Below are positions 25,599-33,498 of a stretch of 64,000 nucleotides of DNA, in pieces. Every line of letters starts with the position of its first letter. Positions within the stretch are counted from its first letter, which is position 1. The stretch lies in contig JAOPJY010000001.1 of NCBI GenBank assembly GCA_025517425.1, positions 248,001 through 312,000 of the forward strand, in the 5' to 3' direction. The notes under the pieces are model-generated. The model saw nothing but the letters and a program-made list of their open reading frames with translations, was not told where the DNA came from and made no database searches. The stretch comes from Halobacteria archaeon AArc-dxtr1. GTDB lineage: Archaea; Halobacteriota; Halobacteria; Halobacteriales; Natrialbaceae. The translations under genes and the position numbers were made by a program.

Positions 25599-27503
25599 AT
25601 GACAGCAGAGTCCGCCGGGGATTCCGGCGCAGACGACGGAGGTTCCGTCGTGTACGATCTCGCTCCCGACTGTACCGCCGATGACGTCGAGCCTGACACT
25701 CCCTATCTCGCCGAAATTAACGGTGTCGTCGAATACGGTGTCTTCGTCGATCTCTCCGACTCCGTCTCCGGTCTCGTTCACGAATCGGTTCTCGAGGGCA
25801 CGTACGGCGTCGGCGACGAACTCGTCGTCACGCTCGAGGACGTCCGCGACAACGGCGATCTCGCCTTCGAGCCCGCCGACATCGACCCCGAGACCGTCGA
25901 GGCCGTCGCCCACGATTACACGCTGACCGGAACCGACCGCCTCTCGGCGACCGTCGGCGAGCAGATCCACCTCGAAGGCGTCGTCGTCCAGGTCAAACAG
26001 ACCGGCGGCCCGACGATCTTCCACGTAGCCGACGAGCAGGGTGTCGTCCCCTGTGCGGCCTTCGAGGAGGCCGGTGTCCGTGCCTACCCCTCCGTCGAGG
26101 TTGGCAACGTCGTCCGCGTCACCGGGACGCCCGAGCGCCGCGAGGGAGCAGTCCAGATCGAAGTCGACGGACTGTCCGCACTCGACGGCGACGACGAACG
26201 CGACGCCCGCGAGCGCCTCGAGACCGCACTCTCGGAGCGCGCCCGTCCAAACGAAATCGAGCCGCTGATCGACTGGCCGGCCTTCGAGAAGCTCCATGAT
26301 GATCTAGAGGAGGTTGCCACGCTCCTCCGGCGGGCCGTCCTCGAGGGACGCCCCATCCGGGTACGTCACCACGCAGACGGTGACGGTATGTGTGCGGCCG
26401 TCCCGGTCCAGATCGCCCTAGAGCGGTTCATCGCCGAGGTCCACGCGGACGCGGATGCGCCGCGACACCTCATCAAGCGTCTGCCCGCAAAGGCCCCCTT
26501 CTACGAGATGGAAGACGCCACGCGAGACCTGAACTTCGCGCTCGAAGACCGCGAGCGCCACGGCCAGCAGCTCCCGCTCCTGTTGATGCTCGACAACGGC
26601 TCGACGGCCGAGGACGTTCCGGCCTACGAGACGCTGGCTCACTACGACATCCCGATCGTCGCCATCGATCACCACCACCCCGACCCCGAGGCCGTCGGTG
26701 GCCTCTTGGACGCTCACGTCAACCCCTACCTCCACGACGAGGACTACCGGATCACGACCGGGATGTGCTGTGTCGAACTCGCGCGGATGATCGATCCGAC
26801 GCTGACGAACGAGCTTCGCCACGTCCCTGCTGTCGCTGGCCTCGCGGACCGCTCGAAGGCCGATGCGATGACTGACTACCTCACACTCGCCGCCGAGGAG
26901 GGGTACGACGAAGCGCGCCTCAAAGACGTGAGCGAGGCGCTCGACTACGCGGCCTACTGGCTGCGCTACGACGCCGGCGACCGCCTGATTCGTGATCTCC
27001 TCAACGTCGACTGCGAGGACGAGGACCGACACCGAGAACTCGTCTCCTTCTTCGCCTCCCGCGCTCGAGAGGAGGTCGACGAGCAACTCGAGGCGGCAAC
27101 GCCCCACGTCGAACACGAGACGCTCGAAAACGGTGCGCATCTCTACCGCATCGACGTCGAGAACTACGCCCACCGCTTTACGTATCCCGCCCCCGGAAAG
27201 ACGACGGGCGAGATCCACGACCGCAAGATCGAAGAGACGGGCGATCCAGTAATCACGGTCGGCTACGGCCCTGACTTCGCCGTCCTTCGAAGCGACGGCG
27301 TCCGGCTCGACATTCCCGACATGGTCTCGGAACTGCAGGCCGAACTCCCGGAGGCGGGCGTCTCCGGGGGCGGCCACCTCGTCGTCGGCTCGATCAAGTT
27401 CCTGACGGGTAACCGCGAGGCGGTCGTCGACGCCTTAGTCGAGAAGATGGCCGACGCGGCTATCGACGAAGAGCTGTCGACGGCAGCGCCGATCGACGAC
27501 TGA
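25599..27503 (+). CDS. DHH family phosphoesterase / RecJ-like nuclease with S1 and OB domains
   Basis: 634 residues. Residues ~35-105 form an S1-like fold (EINGVVEYGVFVDLSDSVSGLVHES), residues ~115-200 an OB fold (VGEQIHLEGVVVQVKQTGGPTIFHVAD), then the DHH domain: VRHHADGDGMCAAV, LLMLDNGSTAED, VAIDHHHPDP. A DHHA1-type end GVSGGGHLVVGSIKF binds substrate. The layout matches the haloarchaeal RecJ/GAN-like single-strand nucleases linked to CMG and repair. A nanoRNase function cannot be excluded. Confidence 0.9.
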   Translation: MTAESAGDSGADDGGSVVYDLAPDCTADDVEPDTPYLAEINGVVEYGVFVDLSDSVSGLVHESVLEGTYGVGDELVVTLEDVRDNGDLAFEPADIDPETVEAVAHDYTLTGTDRLSATVGEQIHLEGVVVQVKQTGGPTIFHVADEQGVVPCAAFEEAGVRAYPSVEVGNVVRVTGTPERREGAVQIEVDGLSALDGDDERDARERLETALSERARPNEIEPLIDWPAFEKLHDDLEEVATLLRRAVLEGRPIRVRHHADGDGMCAAVPVQIALERFIAEVHADADAPRHLIKRLPAKAPFYEMEDATRDLNFALEDRERHGQQLPLLLMLDNGSTAEDVPAYETLAHYDIPIVAIDHHHPDPEAVGGLLDAHVNPYLHDEDYRITTGMCCVELARMIDPTLTNELRHVPAVAGLADRSKADAMTDYLTLAAEEGYDEARLKDVSEALDYAAYWLRYDAGDRLIRDLLNVDCEDEDRHRELVSFFASRAREEVDEQLEAATPHVEHETLENGAHLYRIDVENYAHRFTYPAPGKTTGEIHDRKIEETGDPVITVGYGPDFAVLRSDGVRLDIPDMVSELQAELPEAGVSGGGHLVVGSIKFLTGNREAVVDALVEKMADAAIDEELSTAAPIDD

Positions 27504-27607
27504 GACCGGCTCTGGAAGCGCTTTCGCGATGTGGTCGACCCGTTCGTTGTTTCTAACTGGAGTTCTGTCTAGACGTTTTATCATCTCTCGCTGAGAACTT
27601 TCTCGAC

Positions 27608-28429
27608 ATGACTTTCCAAGTCGGCACTGTCCTCTCTAAGACGGGGGAGCGGCTACTCACACCGATCGGCGCGATAGTGGTTCTAGGGTTGACGCTCGTC
27701 GGAATCGTCCAGACCATCGCGACGCAGGCCGTCGTGCAGGGATTTCTCGAGTGGATGCTGACCCAGTTGGACGATCCGACGATCCGAGAGGAGTTTTCGG
27801 CCGACGAACTCGCCGAACTGGAGGGACAACTCGAGTCGGCTATCGCAGACATCTCTCTGACGTTCGGTCTCTCGGCCGGACAGGGTGTTCTTCTGTGGGT
27901 ACTCGGATTCGTGCTCTCGCTCGTCGTCGTCGTCGTCGCTATCAACGCCTTCGGTCACGGGCGTGACAGCCCAGCGCTCGGAGAGATCGACGGGTTCGGA
28001 TGGAAACTGCTCAACCTGTTCGTCGGCTGGATCGTGTTCGGCGTCCTCTTCGTCATCGGGATACTGTTCTTCATCGTTCCGGGACTGGTGGTCGCGTTCG
28101 TGTTCGTGTTTTTCGCCGCCGCGGTCGTACTTGATGGCGACTCGTTCCTCTCTGCGTTCGCGTCGTCGTTCGGTGTGGTCCGTGAGAACCTGCTCGGGAC
28201 GGCTGGCGTGATCGTACTCTGTCTCGGCGCCTTCATCGGTCTGGGAATCGTCGGCAACGTGTTCGGGGCCGTTCTGCCGAGTACCGCGGCGCTCGTCGTC
28301 GACGACGTGCTCACCGCGGCCGCACAGGGATTCGCGATCGCCCTCGTCACGGTCGCCTACGTCGCGGCGACCGGTGACGGTGCCGAGTCGGACGAGGCCC
28401 CCTCGTCCCCCGACGTCGCCTTCAAGTAG
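27608..28429 (+). CDS. Polytopic membrane protein of unknown function
   Basis: 273 residues with about six transmembrane helices: residues ~18-50, then after a polar acidic loop (EEFSADELAELEGQLE) helices from VLLWVLGFVLSLVVVVVAI on. LGEIDGFGWKLLNLFVGWIVFGVL and FSSFGVVRENLLGTAGVIVL-like repeats resemble a family of haloarchaeal integral proteins I know only as DUF-type. No active-site residues. A TATA-like TTTTATC is about 25 bp upstream. Confidence 0.75.
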   Translation: MTFQVGTVLSKTGERLLTPIGAIVVLGLTLVGIVQTIATQAVVQGFLEWMLTQLDDPTIREEFSADELAELEGQLESAIADISLTFGLSAGQGVLLWVLGFVLSLVVVVVAINAFGHGRDSPALGEIDGFGWKLLNLFVGWIVFGVLFVIGILFFIVPGLVVAFVFVFFAAAVVLDGDSFLSAFASSFGVVRENLLGTAGVIVLCLGAFIGLGIVGNVFGAVLPSTAALVVDDVLTAAAQGFAIALVTVAYVAATGDGAESDEAPSSPDVAFK

Positions 28430-28566
28430 TCTCCTGAGGAGTGCTGATACGGGCTGTCGTATCCGTCTCCCGATACGTTCGGACGGCAGAGACCGGGTGG
28501 GCGGTACACGAGCCCGTCTGCAGTGAGTCGACCGGTCCCACGTCGTGGTCCTCTGTGAACGTGCGT

Positions 28567-28890
28567 TCAGAACTGGTATCGCCGCTCGTCGTCCATCGTC
28601 GGATACTGATTCGCCCCCGACATCTCCTCGTAGCTCATCCCCGAAAGATATTCGTCGTAGGTCACGTCGAAGCCCGAGCGCAGGTGGAAATCGAGCGCGC
28701 CGGTGTCGACGGTCGACTGAAAGAGCATGTGGATTGCCCGACGGACGAGTTCGTCGGTCTCGTCGGGACCGAGCGCGGTTTCGAGCAGTGCGAGTTCGTT
28801 TCTGGTCTCTCGGTCGAGCGTCACGGACAGCTCGTCGCCAAGCGCTGCGTAGCGCTCTGTCGTTTCGTCGGTCAGCTCGTCTAGGCTCAT
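28567..28890 (-). CDS. Small haloarchaeal conserved protein, function unknown
   Basis: 107 residues, helical and acidic: MSLDELTDETTERYAALGDELSVTL, a helix with ETRNELALLETALGPDETDELVRRAIHMLF, then FHLRSGFDVTYDEYLSGMSYEEM. The middle resembles a ribbon-helix-helix-like or short regulatory helix pair, but I cannot assign a family. No cysteine, signal or membrane segment. It is divergent from mutY, with 154 bp between the starts. Confidence 0.7.
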   Translation of the reverse strand: MSLDELTDETTERYAALGDELSVTLDRETRNELALLETALGPDETDELVRRAIHMLFQSTVDTGALDFHLRSGFDVTYDEYLSGMSYEEMSGANQYPTMDDERRYQF

Positions 28891-29044
28891 AGCGGTGATC
28901 ACTCGAGCCCGGCGTTTATGGGTTTCGTGGTCGCTTCGGTCGGCAGACGACGCCGGTGGCTCCAGACTGCGACGCCGGGACGCTACTGCCGACTGTCACC
29001 GCGGGACCACCACTCATAAAGCGTCGCCATCCCAACCCCCGCCG

Positions 29045-30019
29045 ATGACCGACGTGGACGGGGACGGAATGGATGGGGTCGAGGATGGTACCCTCCGGGA
29101 CGAGAGCGAGTCCGAGTGGTCTCTGCCCGACGATCTGAACGCGGTGCGCGAGGCGCTGATCGCGTGGTACGAGGCCGACCACCGGGAGTTTCCCTGGCGA
29201 CAAACCGACGATCCCTACGCCATTCTCGTCTGTGAGGTGATGAGCCAGCAGACCCAACTCGACCGCGTCGAGGAGGCCTGGGGTGCGTTCCTCGAGCGGT
29301 GGCCGACGACCGCCGAGCTGGCGGCGGCCGACCGGGCCGACGTCGTCGGCTTCTGGACCGATCACAGCCTGGGGTACAACAATCGGGCGAAGTACCTCCA
29401 CGAGGCCGCCACACAGGTGGAAGTCGAGTACGATGGGTCTTTCCCGGAAACGCCGTCGGAACTGCAGGAGCTGATGGGCGTCGGTCCCTACACCGCTAAC
29501 GCCGTCGCAAGCTTCGCGTTCAACGCCGGCGACGCCGTCGTCGACACCAACGTCGAGCGCGTCTGCTACCGCGCGTTCGACGTGCCCGACGACGACGCGG
29601 CGTTCGAGCGCGCCGCGAACGAGCTTCTGCCGACCGGCGAGTCGCGGGTCTGGAACAACGCGATCATGGAGCTGGGCGGCGTCGTCTGTGGGACACGTCC
29701 GCGCTGTGAGGAGGCGGGCTGCCCGTGGCGCGAGTGGTGTGGTGCCTACGCGACGGGCGACTTTACCGCACCGGACGTGCCGACCCAGCCGAAATTCGAG
29801 GGCAGTCGGCGCCAGTTTCGGGGTCGGGTGATCGCTACTTTACGCGAGTACGACGAACTCGAAATCGACACGCTCGGCCACCGGATCCGGGTCGACTACG
29901 CGCCGGACGGTGAGCACGGACGGGAGTGGCTCGGTGGCATCCTCCGTGATCTCGAGTCGGACGGACTCCTCTCTCTCACAGACGGCGAGGACGGGCTGGT
30001 CGCCAGCCTTCGGCGCTGA
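29045..30019 (+). CDS. mutY: A/G-specific adenine glycosylase
   Basis: 324 residues. The catalytic Glu is in CEVMSQQTQLDRV; the helix-hairpin-helix is LMGVGPYTANAVASFAFN; the catalytic Asp is in VVDTNVERV; a four-cysteine Fe-S loop follows (CGTRPRCEEAGCPWREWC, spacing x5-x4-x5 rather than the bacterial x6-x2-x5). The C-terminal NUDIX-like 8-oxoG-recognition domain is replaced by a short ~90-residue winged-helix-like tail. It removes A mispaired with 8-oxoguanine. ATG 29045 fits the family N-terminus better than upstream starts. Confidence 0.93.
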   Translation: MTDVDGDGMDGVEDGTLRDESESEWSLPDDLNAVREALIAWYEADHREFPWRQTDDPYAILVCEVMSQQTQLDRVEEAWGAFLERWPTTAELAAADRADVVGFWTDHSLGYNNRAKYLHEAATQVEVEYDGSFPETPSELQELMGVGPYTANAVASFAFNAGDAVVDTNVERVCYRAFDVPDDDAAFERAANELLPTGESRVWNNAIMELGGVVCGTRPRCEEAGCPWREWCGAYATGDFTAPDVPTQPKFEGSRRQFRGRVIATLREYDELEIDTLGHRIRVDYAPDGEHGREWLGGILRDLESDGLLSLTDGEDGLVASLRR

Positions 30020-30095
30020 TCTTCGCCGCTGGTTACCCGACCGCGTTCCTGCCCTCGTCGCCGCCTATTTGATAGCTCCCGCCGTTGTGGCCGTC

Positions 30096-30686
30096 ATGAG
30101 CCCCAGCACGACGCACGTCGTTGGTCTCTGTGGTAGCTTACGCGAGGAGAGTTACACCCGGATAGCACTCTCTCGGACGCTTGCGGCCGCAGCCGACGCC
30201 GGCGCGACGACCGACCTCGTCGATCTCCGAGCGCTCGAGTTGCCGGTGTACGACGCCGACGTCGATGTCGAGGACGCCGGCGACGCCACAGAGTTGACCC
30301 AGCGCGTCCGCGAAGCCGACGCGATCATCCTGGGATCGCCGGTCTATCACGGCTCCTACGCCTCGCCGCTGAAGACCGCCCTCGACTACTGCGGATTCGA
30401 CGAGTTCGCCGGCAAGACGGTCGGCCTGCTTGCGGTTGCGGGCGGCTCGTTTCCCATCACCGCCGCCGAGCACATGCGATCGGTCTGTCGATCGCTGAAC
30501 GCCTGGGTGATTCCTCACGAGGCCGCAGTCCCACGGTCGAGCGAGGCGTTCGAGGACGGCTCGTTCGTCGACGAGTCGCTCGAGGATCGCGTGGCGACGC
30601 TTGGCATCCGGGCGGTGCAGTACGCCCGCATCGATCCAGATCCCGAGACATTCGAGAGCGAGCAGAACGTTGGTGCCGACGACTAG
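30096..30686 (+). CDS. NADPH-dependent FMN reductase family protein
   Basis: 196 residues with the flavodoxin-like signature: VVGLCGSLREESYTRIAL (phosphate loop), LVDLRALELPVYDADV, IILGSPVYHGSYASPLKTALDY and GGSFPITAAEHMRSV. Such proteins bind FMN and reduce quinones, chromate or azo dyes, or supply reduced flavin; the true substrate is unknown. It begins 76 bp after mutY. Its stop overlaps by 3 bp the stop of the convergent membrane-protein gene. Confidence 0.88.
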   Translation: MSPSTTHVVGLCGSLREESYTRIALSRTLAAAADAGATTDLVDLRALELPVYDADVDVEDAGDATELTQRVREADAIILGSPVYHGSYASPLKTALDYCGFDEFAGKTVGLLAVAGGSFPITAAEHMRSVCRSLNAWVIPHEAAVPRSSEAFEDGSFVDESLEDRVATLGIRAVQYARIDPDPETFESEQNVGADD

Positions 30687-31327
30687 GGGACCGTTCGCCG
30701 AAATCGACATCGGTGGGCGGCGAACGCGACGAGAACGAATCCGGCGCCAGCGAGGTGAATCGCCTCGAGTTCGAGGGTAAACGTTTCCGGATCGAGGCCG
30801 AGGGGCGTAACCAGTACAGCCCACTCGACGAACCAGACCGACGAGAGCAACATCGAGGCGGCCAGCGCGAGCAGCGTTGCCGGGAGGAGCATCGGCAACA
30901 CACCGCCTCGCTTGGTCTGAATGCCGACAATTCGTGGCTCGAGCCAAAACTGGGCGGTCAGCCCAGCGACGAGGATCAGCCCCGCGACCACGACTCCCGC
31001 AGCACCCCCGATCGACTCGGCAACGAAAAGCCAACTCACCCAGCCTGCGGCCAGAAACACCGCCAGAGCGACGCGGCCGGGCTGTAGCAGTTCGTCCACA
31101 GCGCCGACGAAGATGCCGAAGACACCGGTTCGAAGCACGCAGCCCACGACCAGGATTCCGAGGCCAACCAGCGCCGTCGACGGCGTTCGCGTACTGAGCA
31201 CGAGCAGCAGAAACCAACTGTAGACGGCCACAGACTCGAGTATCGCCGCTGTGCTTGCGGCGACCGTTCCGACCAGTCGCCGGTGTGTCGTTTGGCCGAG
31301 CACCGTCGACTGTCGGATAACGCGCAT
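30683..31327 (-). CDS. Polytopic membrane protein of unknown function
   Basis: 214 residues and about six hydrophobic helices, from VGTVAASTAAILESVAVYSW to AIHLAGAGFVLVAFAAH. Loops are short and weakly charged. No conserved His, Cys or Asp-rich pair. ATG 31327 follows an A+T-rich TATA-like sequence (GTTATACAAG read on the other strand). I do not recognise a family. Confidence 0.68.
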   Translation of the reverse strand: MRVIRQSTVLGQTTHRRLVGTVAASTAAILESVAVYSWFLLLVLSTRTPSTALVGLGILVVGCVLRTGVFGIFVGAVDELLQPGRVALAVFLAAGWVSWLFVAESIGGAAGVVVAGLILVAGLTAQFWLEPRIVGIQTKRGGVLPMLLPATLLALAASMLLSSVWFVEWAVLVTPLGLDPETFTLELEAIHLAGAGFVLVAFAAHRCRFRRTVP

Positions 31328-31663
31328 ATCATCCCCCTCATCGAGCCCCTGTTTCGTTATACAAGTGTTTATTGAGCGCAACGAGATCAGCGTCGTCGCA
31401 ATCCTGCCCGTCGCGTGGCCTGCGTATACTACCCCAACGGCCGATTCCTCGATCCCCGCGTGGTGACGGCACAGCGCCGTGATTGCGGCGCCGCTCGGGG
31501 ACGGCGCCGCTGACCCCCACCCTGTTACTCTCGTCTCCCGATCCGGTAGGCAGATCCTTCCCGAATTGTCCAGGTCGGTAGGCGCCGGATACGCGACAAC
31601 TCGGGCACAAAATGACTCGAAACGTTGCACAGAACTATTTATTGGAACGTGGTCGGTGGGTGC
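31328..31663. other. Divergent promoter region, no gene seen
   Basis: 336 bp between two divergent membrane-protein genes. It has TATA-like elements at both ends: TTATACAAG near 31357 for the minus gene and CTATTTATT near 31636 for the plus gene. A G+C-rich middle contains the repeated CGGCGCCGCT at about 31487 and 31504. No frame looks coding. Confidence 0.45.
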
Positions 31664-32266
31664 ATGCCCGATAGGGAACAGCGCGAGGAGTCGATTTCGG
31701 CCCTCGTCGTGAAGGAAGCCGTCGAGAGAGGCATGGAAACTGGATTCCGCGACCAGATCGTCGAGGCCGTCGACGAAGCCGACGGTGGCGGGTCGACCCC
31801 CACGACGAAGGTCTCACTGGCGAGTGCTCTCGTAGGACTCGGTGTCGCGATCGGTTATCTGCTCGGACGCGGTGACCTCCCCTCCGAGGATCTTCCGCTT
31901 GAGGAGATCGAGACCCCGGAGGCCGTCGAGGAAGCCACGACAGACGACACAGCCGAAGCGTCGGACGAGGACGACACCGAATCCGAAACGGACGCCGAAT
32001 CGGGGCGCTCGAAAGTAATTCCGGCACTAGTCTTGCTCGCCGGCGCCGCTGCCGGGTTCGAGTTCCTGCGGCGGCGAATGGGCGGTGACGAGGAGTGGGA
32101 GCCGATCGAGGAGTTCGAACCGGCAACTGACGCGACCTTCGGTGACGAGGAGTCGGCGGATGACGAACAAGCAGAGACGTCCGACGACAAGGACGAGGCC
32201 GACTCCGACGAGGAAGCGTCCTCGGACGACGACTCCGGCGAGGCAGCCACGACGGACGAAGAGTAA
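31664..32266 (+). CDS. Membrane protein with two transmembrane helices and long acidic segments
   Basis: 200 residues. An N-terminal helix (SISALVVKEAVERGMETGF) precedes helix one (VSLASALVGLGVAIGYLLG); a ~45-residue Glu/Asp/Thr linker leads to helix two (SKVIPALVLLAGAAAGFEFL); the C-terminal ~55 residues are again almost only acidic and Ser/Ala. The acidic tails suggest a disordered scaffold suited to high salt. No family recognised. ATG 31664 lies about 25 bp after a TATA-like TATTTATT. Confidence 0.65.
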   Translation: MPDREQREESISALVVKEAVERGMETGFRDQIVEAVDEADGGGSTPTTKVSLASALVGLGVAIGYLLGRGDLPSEDLPLEEIETPEAVEEATTDDTAEASDEDDTESETDAESGRSKVIPALVLLAGAAAGFEFLRRRMGGDEEWEPIEEFEPATDATFGDEESADDEQAETSDDKDEADSDEEASSDDDSGEAATTDEE

Positions 32267-32374
32267 TCGACGGCTGTCGCTTACAGGCCGGTCGCGTGCG
32301 CTCGGACGGAGCGTGCTCGCTGTCCGCGCTGTCGGACGAAGAGCATAAGGTGGCGACGCCGACAGTCTCTGGCA

Positions 32375-33424
32375 ATGGAGACGACCCACCACGTCCACGT
32401 CGGGGACTCCCGGACGCTTTCTGCCGTCGACGACGACTCGATCGAGCTCGTCGTCACGTCGCCACCGTACCCGATGATCGAGATGTGGGACGACCTCTTT
32501 TCGACGCTCGACCCAGCCGTCGGGGACGCGCTCGACGCCGAGGAGGGATCGCTCGCGTTCGAAGCGATGCACGCCCAGCTCGATCGCGTCTGGGACGAAC
32601 TCGAGCGCGTCCTCGTCGACGGCGGTATCGCCTGTATCAACGTCGCGGACGCGACCCGGACGCTCGATGGGAGCTTTCGCGTCTATCCGAACCACGCCCG
32701 GATCATCGAAGCGTTCGAGGACCGAGGATTCGATCCGCTTCCGGACATCCTCTGGCGCAAGCCGGCCAACAGCGCCGCGAAGTTCATGGGTAGCGGGATG
32801 ATCCCGCCGAACGCGTACGTCACGCTCGAACACGAGTATCTGCTCGTCTTCCGGAAGGGCGGCGATCGGCGCCGGTTCGAGCCCGGTGCCACTCGCCGCT
32901 ACGAATCCGCCTACTTCTGGGAAGAGCGAAATCGATGGTTCTCCGACGTCTGGACTGAAGTCAGGGGCGAACTGCAGTCGTTAGAATCCGTCGACGAGGA
33001 GCTTCGCGATCGGTCGGGAGCGTATCCACTCGAGATACCCTACCGGCTGATCTGTATGTACTCTGCCTACGGCGACACCGTTCTCGACCCTTTCTGGGGA
33101 ACCGGAACGACGACGCTCGCGGCGATGTGCGCCGGGCGAAACTCGGTCGGCTACGAACTTGAGGAGGGACTCTTAGAGCACTTTGCGGATCGACTCTCGG
33201 CGGTCGATAGGCTCGCGCGCGAGATCGGACGGGCACGCCTCGAACGCCACCGGGAGTTCGCCGCCGAACGGGAGACGGCCGGCGAGTCGCTTCCCTACGA
33301 CGCAGACCACTATGACATCCCGGTGATGACGAAGATGGAGACAGAGATTCGGTTGCGAGCCATCGAGGCCGTAGCCGAGACTGCAGACGGATACCGGGTC
33401 GAACACGCTCCGCTCTCGTTCTGA
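32375..33424 (+). CDS. zim: N4-cytosine DNA methyltransferase, probable CTAG-specific (Zim-like)
   Basis: 349 residues. The catalytic motif SPPYPM (motif IV, N4-C/N6-A type) precedes the SAM-binding motif DPFWGTGTTTLAA, the beta-class order. LWRKPANSAAKFMGSG and EHEYLLVFRKGG match haloarchaeal orphan methylases that modify CTAG. There is no adjacent restriction gene, as expected for an orphan. CTAG is very scarce in this window (see findings). A TATA-like GCATAAGG 25-30 bp before ATG 32375 predicts a leaderless message. Confidence 0.83.
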   Translation: METTHHVHVGDSRTLSAVDDDSIELVVTSPPYPMIEMWDDLFSTLDPAVGDALDAEEGSLAFEAMHAQLDRVWDELERVLVDGGIACINVADATRTLDGSFRVYPNHARIIEAFEDRGFDPLPDILWRKPANSAAKFMGSGMIPPNAYVTLEHEYLLVFRKGGDRRRFEPGATRRYESAYFWEERNRWFSDVWTEVRGELQSLESVDEELRDRSGAYPLEIPYRLICMYSAYGDTVLDPFWGTGTTTLAAMCAGRNSVGYELEEGLLEHFADRLSAVDRLAREIGRARLERHREFAAERETAGESLPYDADHYDIPVMTKMETEIRLRAIEAVAETADGYRVEHAPLSF

Positions 33425-33471
33425 CGTTTTGCTCTCCGAACCTGCCGGAGTCCGACGCGTCGCTATCGGAC

Positions 33472-33484
33472 GAAAAATAAAAAA
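33472..33484 (-). terminator. T-rich terminator of the DUF1080 gene pair
   Basis: On the minus strand the sequence after the stop at 33499 reads GGTTTTTTATTTTTC. Two T-runs within 15 bp of the stop are a strong archaeal termination signal between convergent genes. Confidence 0.6.
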
Positions 33485-33498
33485 CCGCTCGTAACTGC

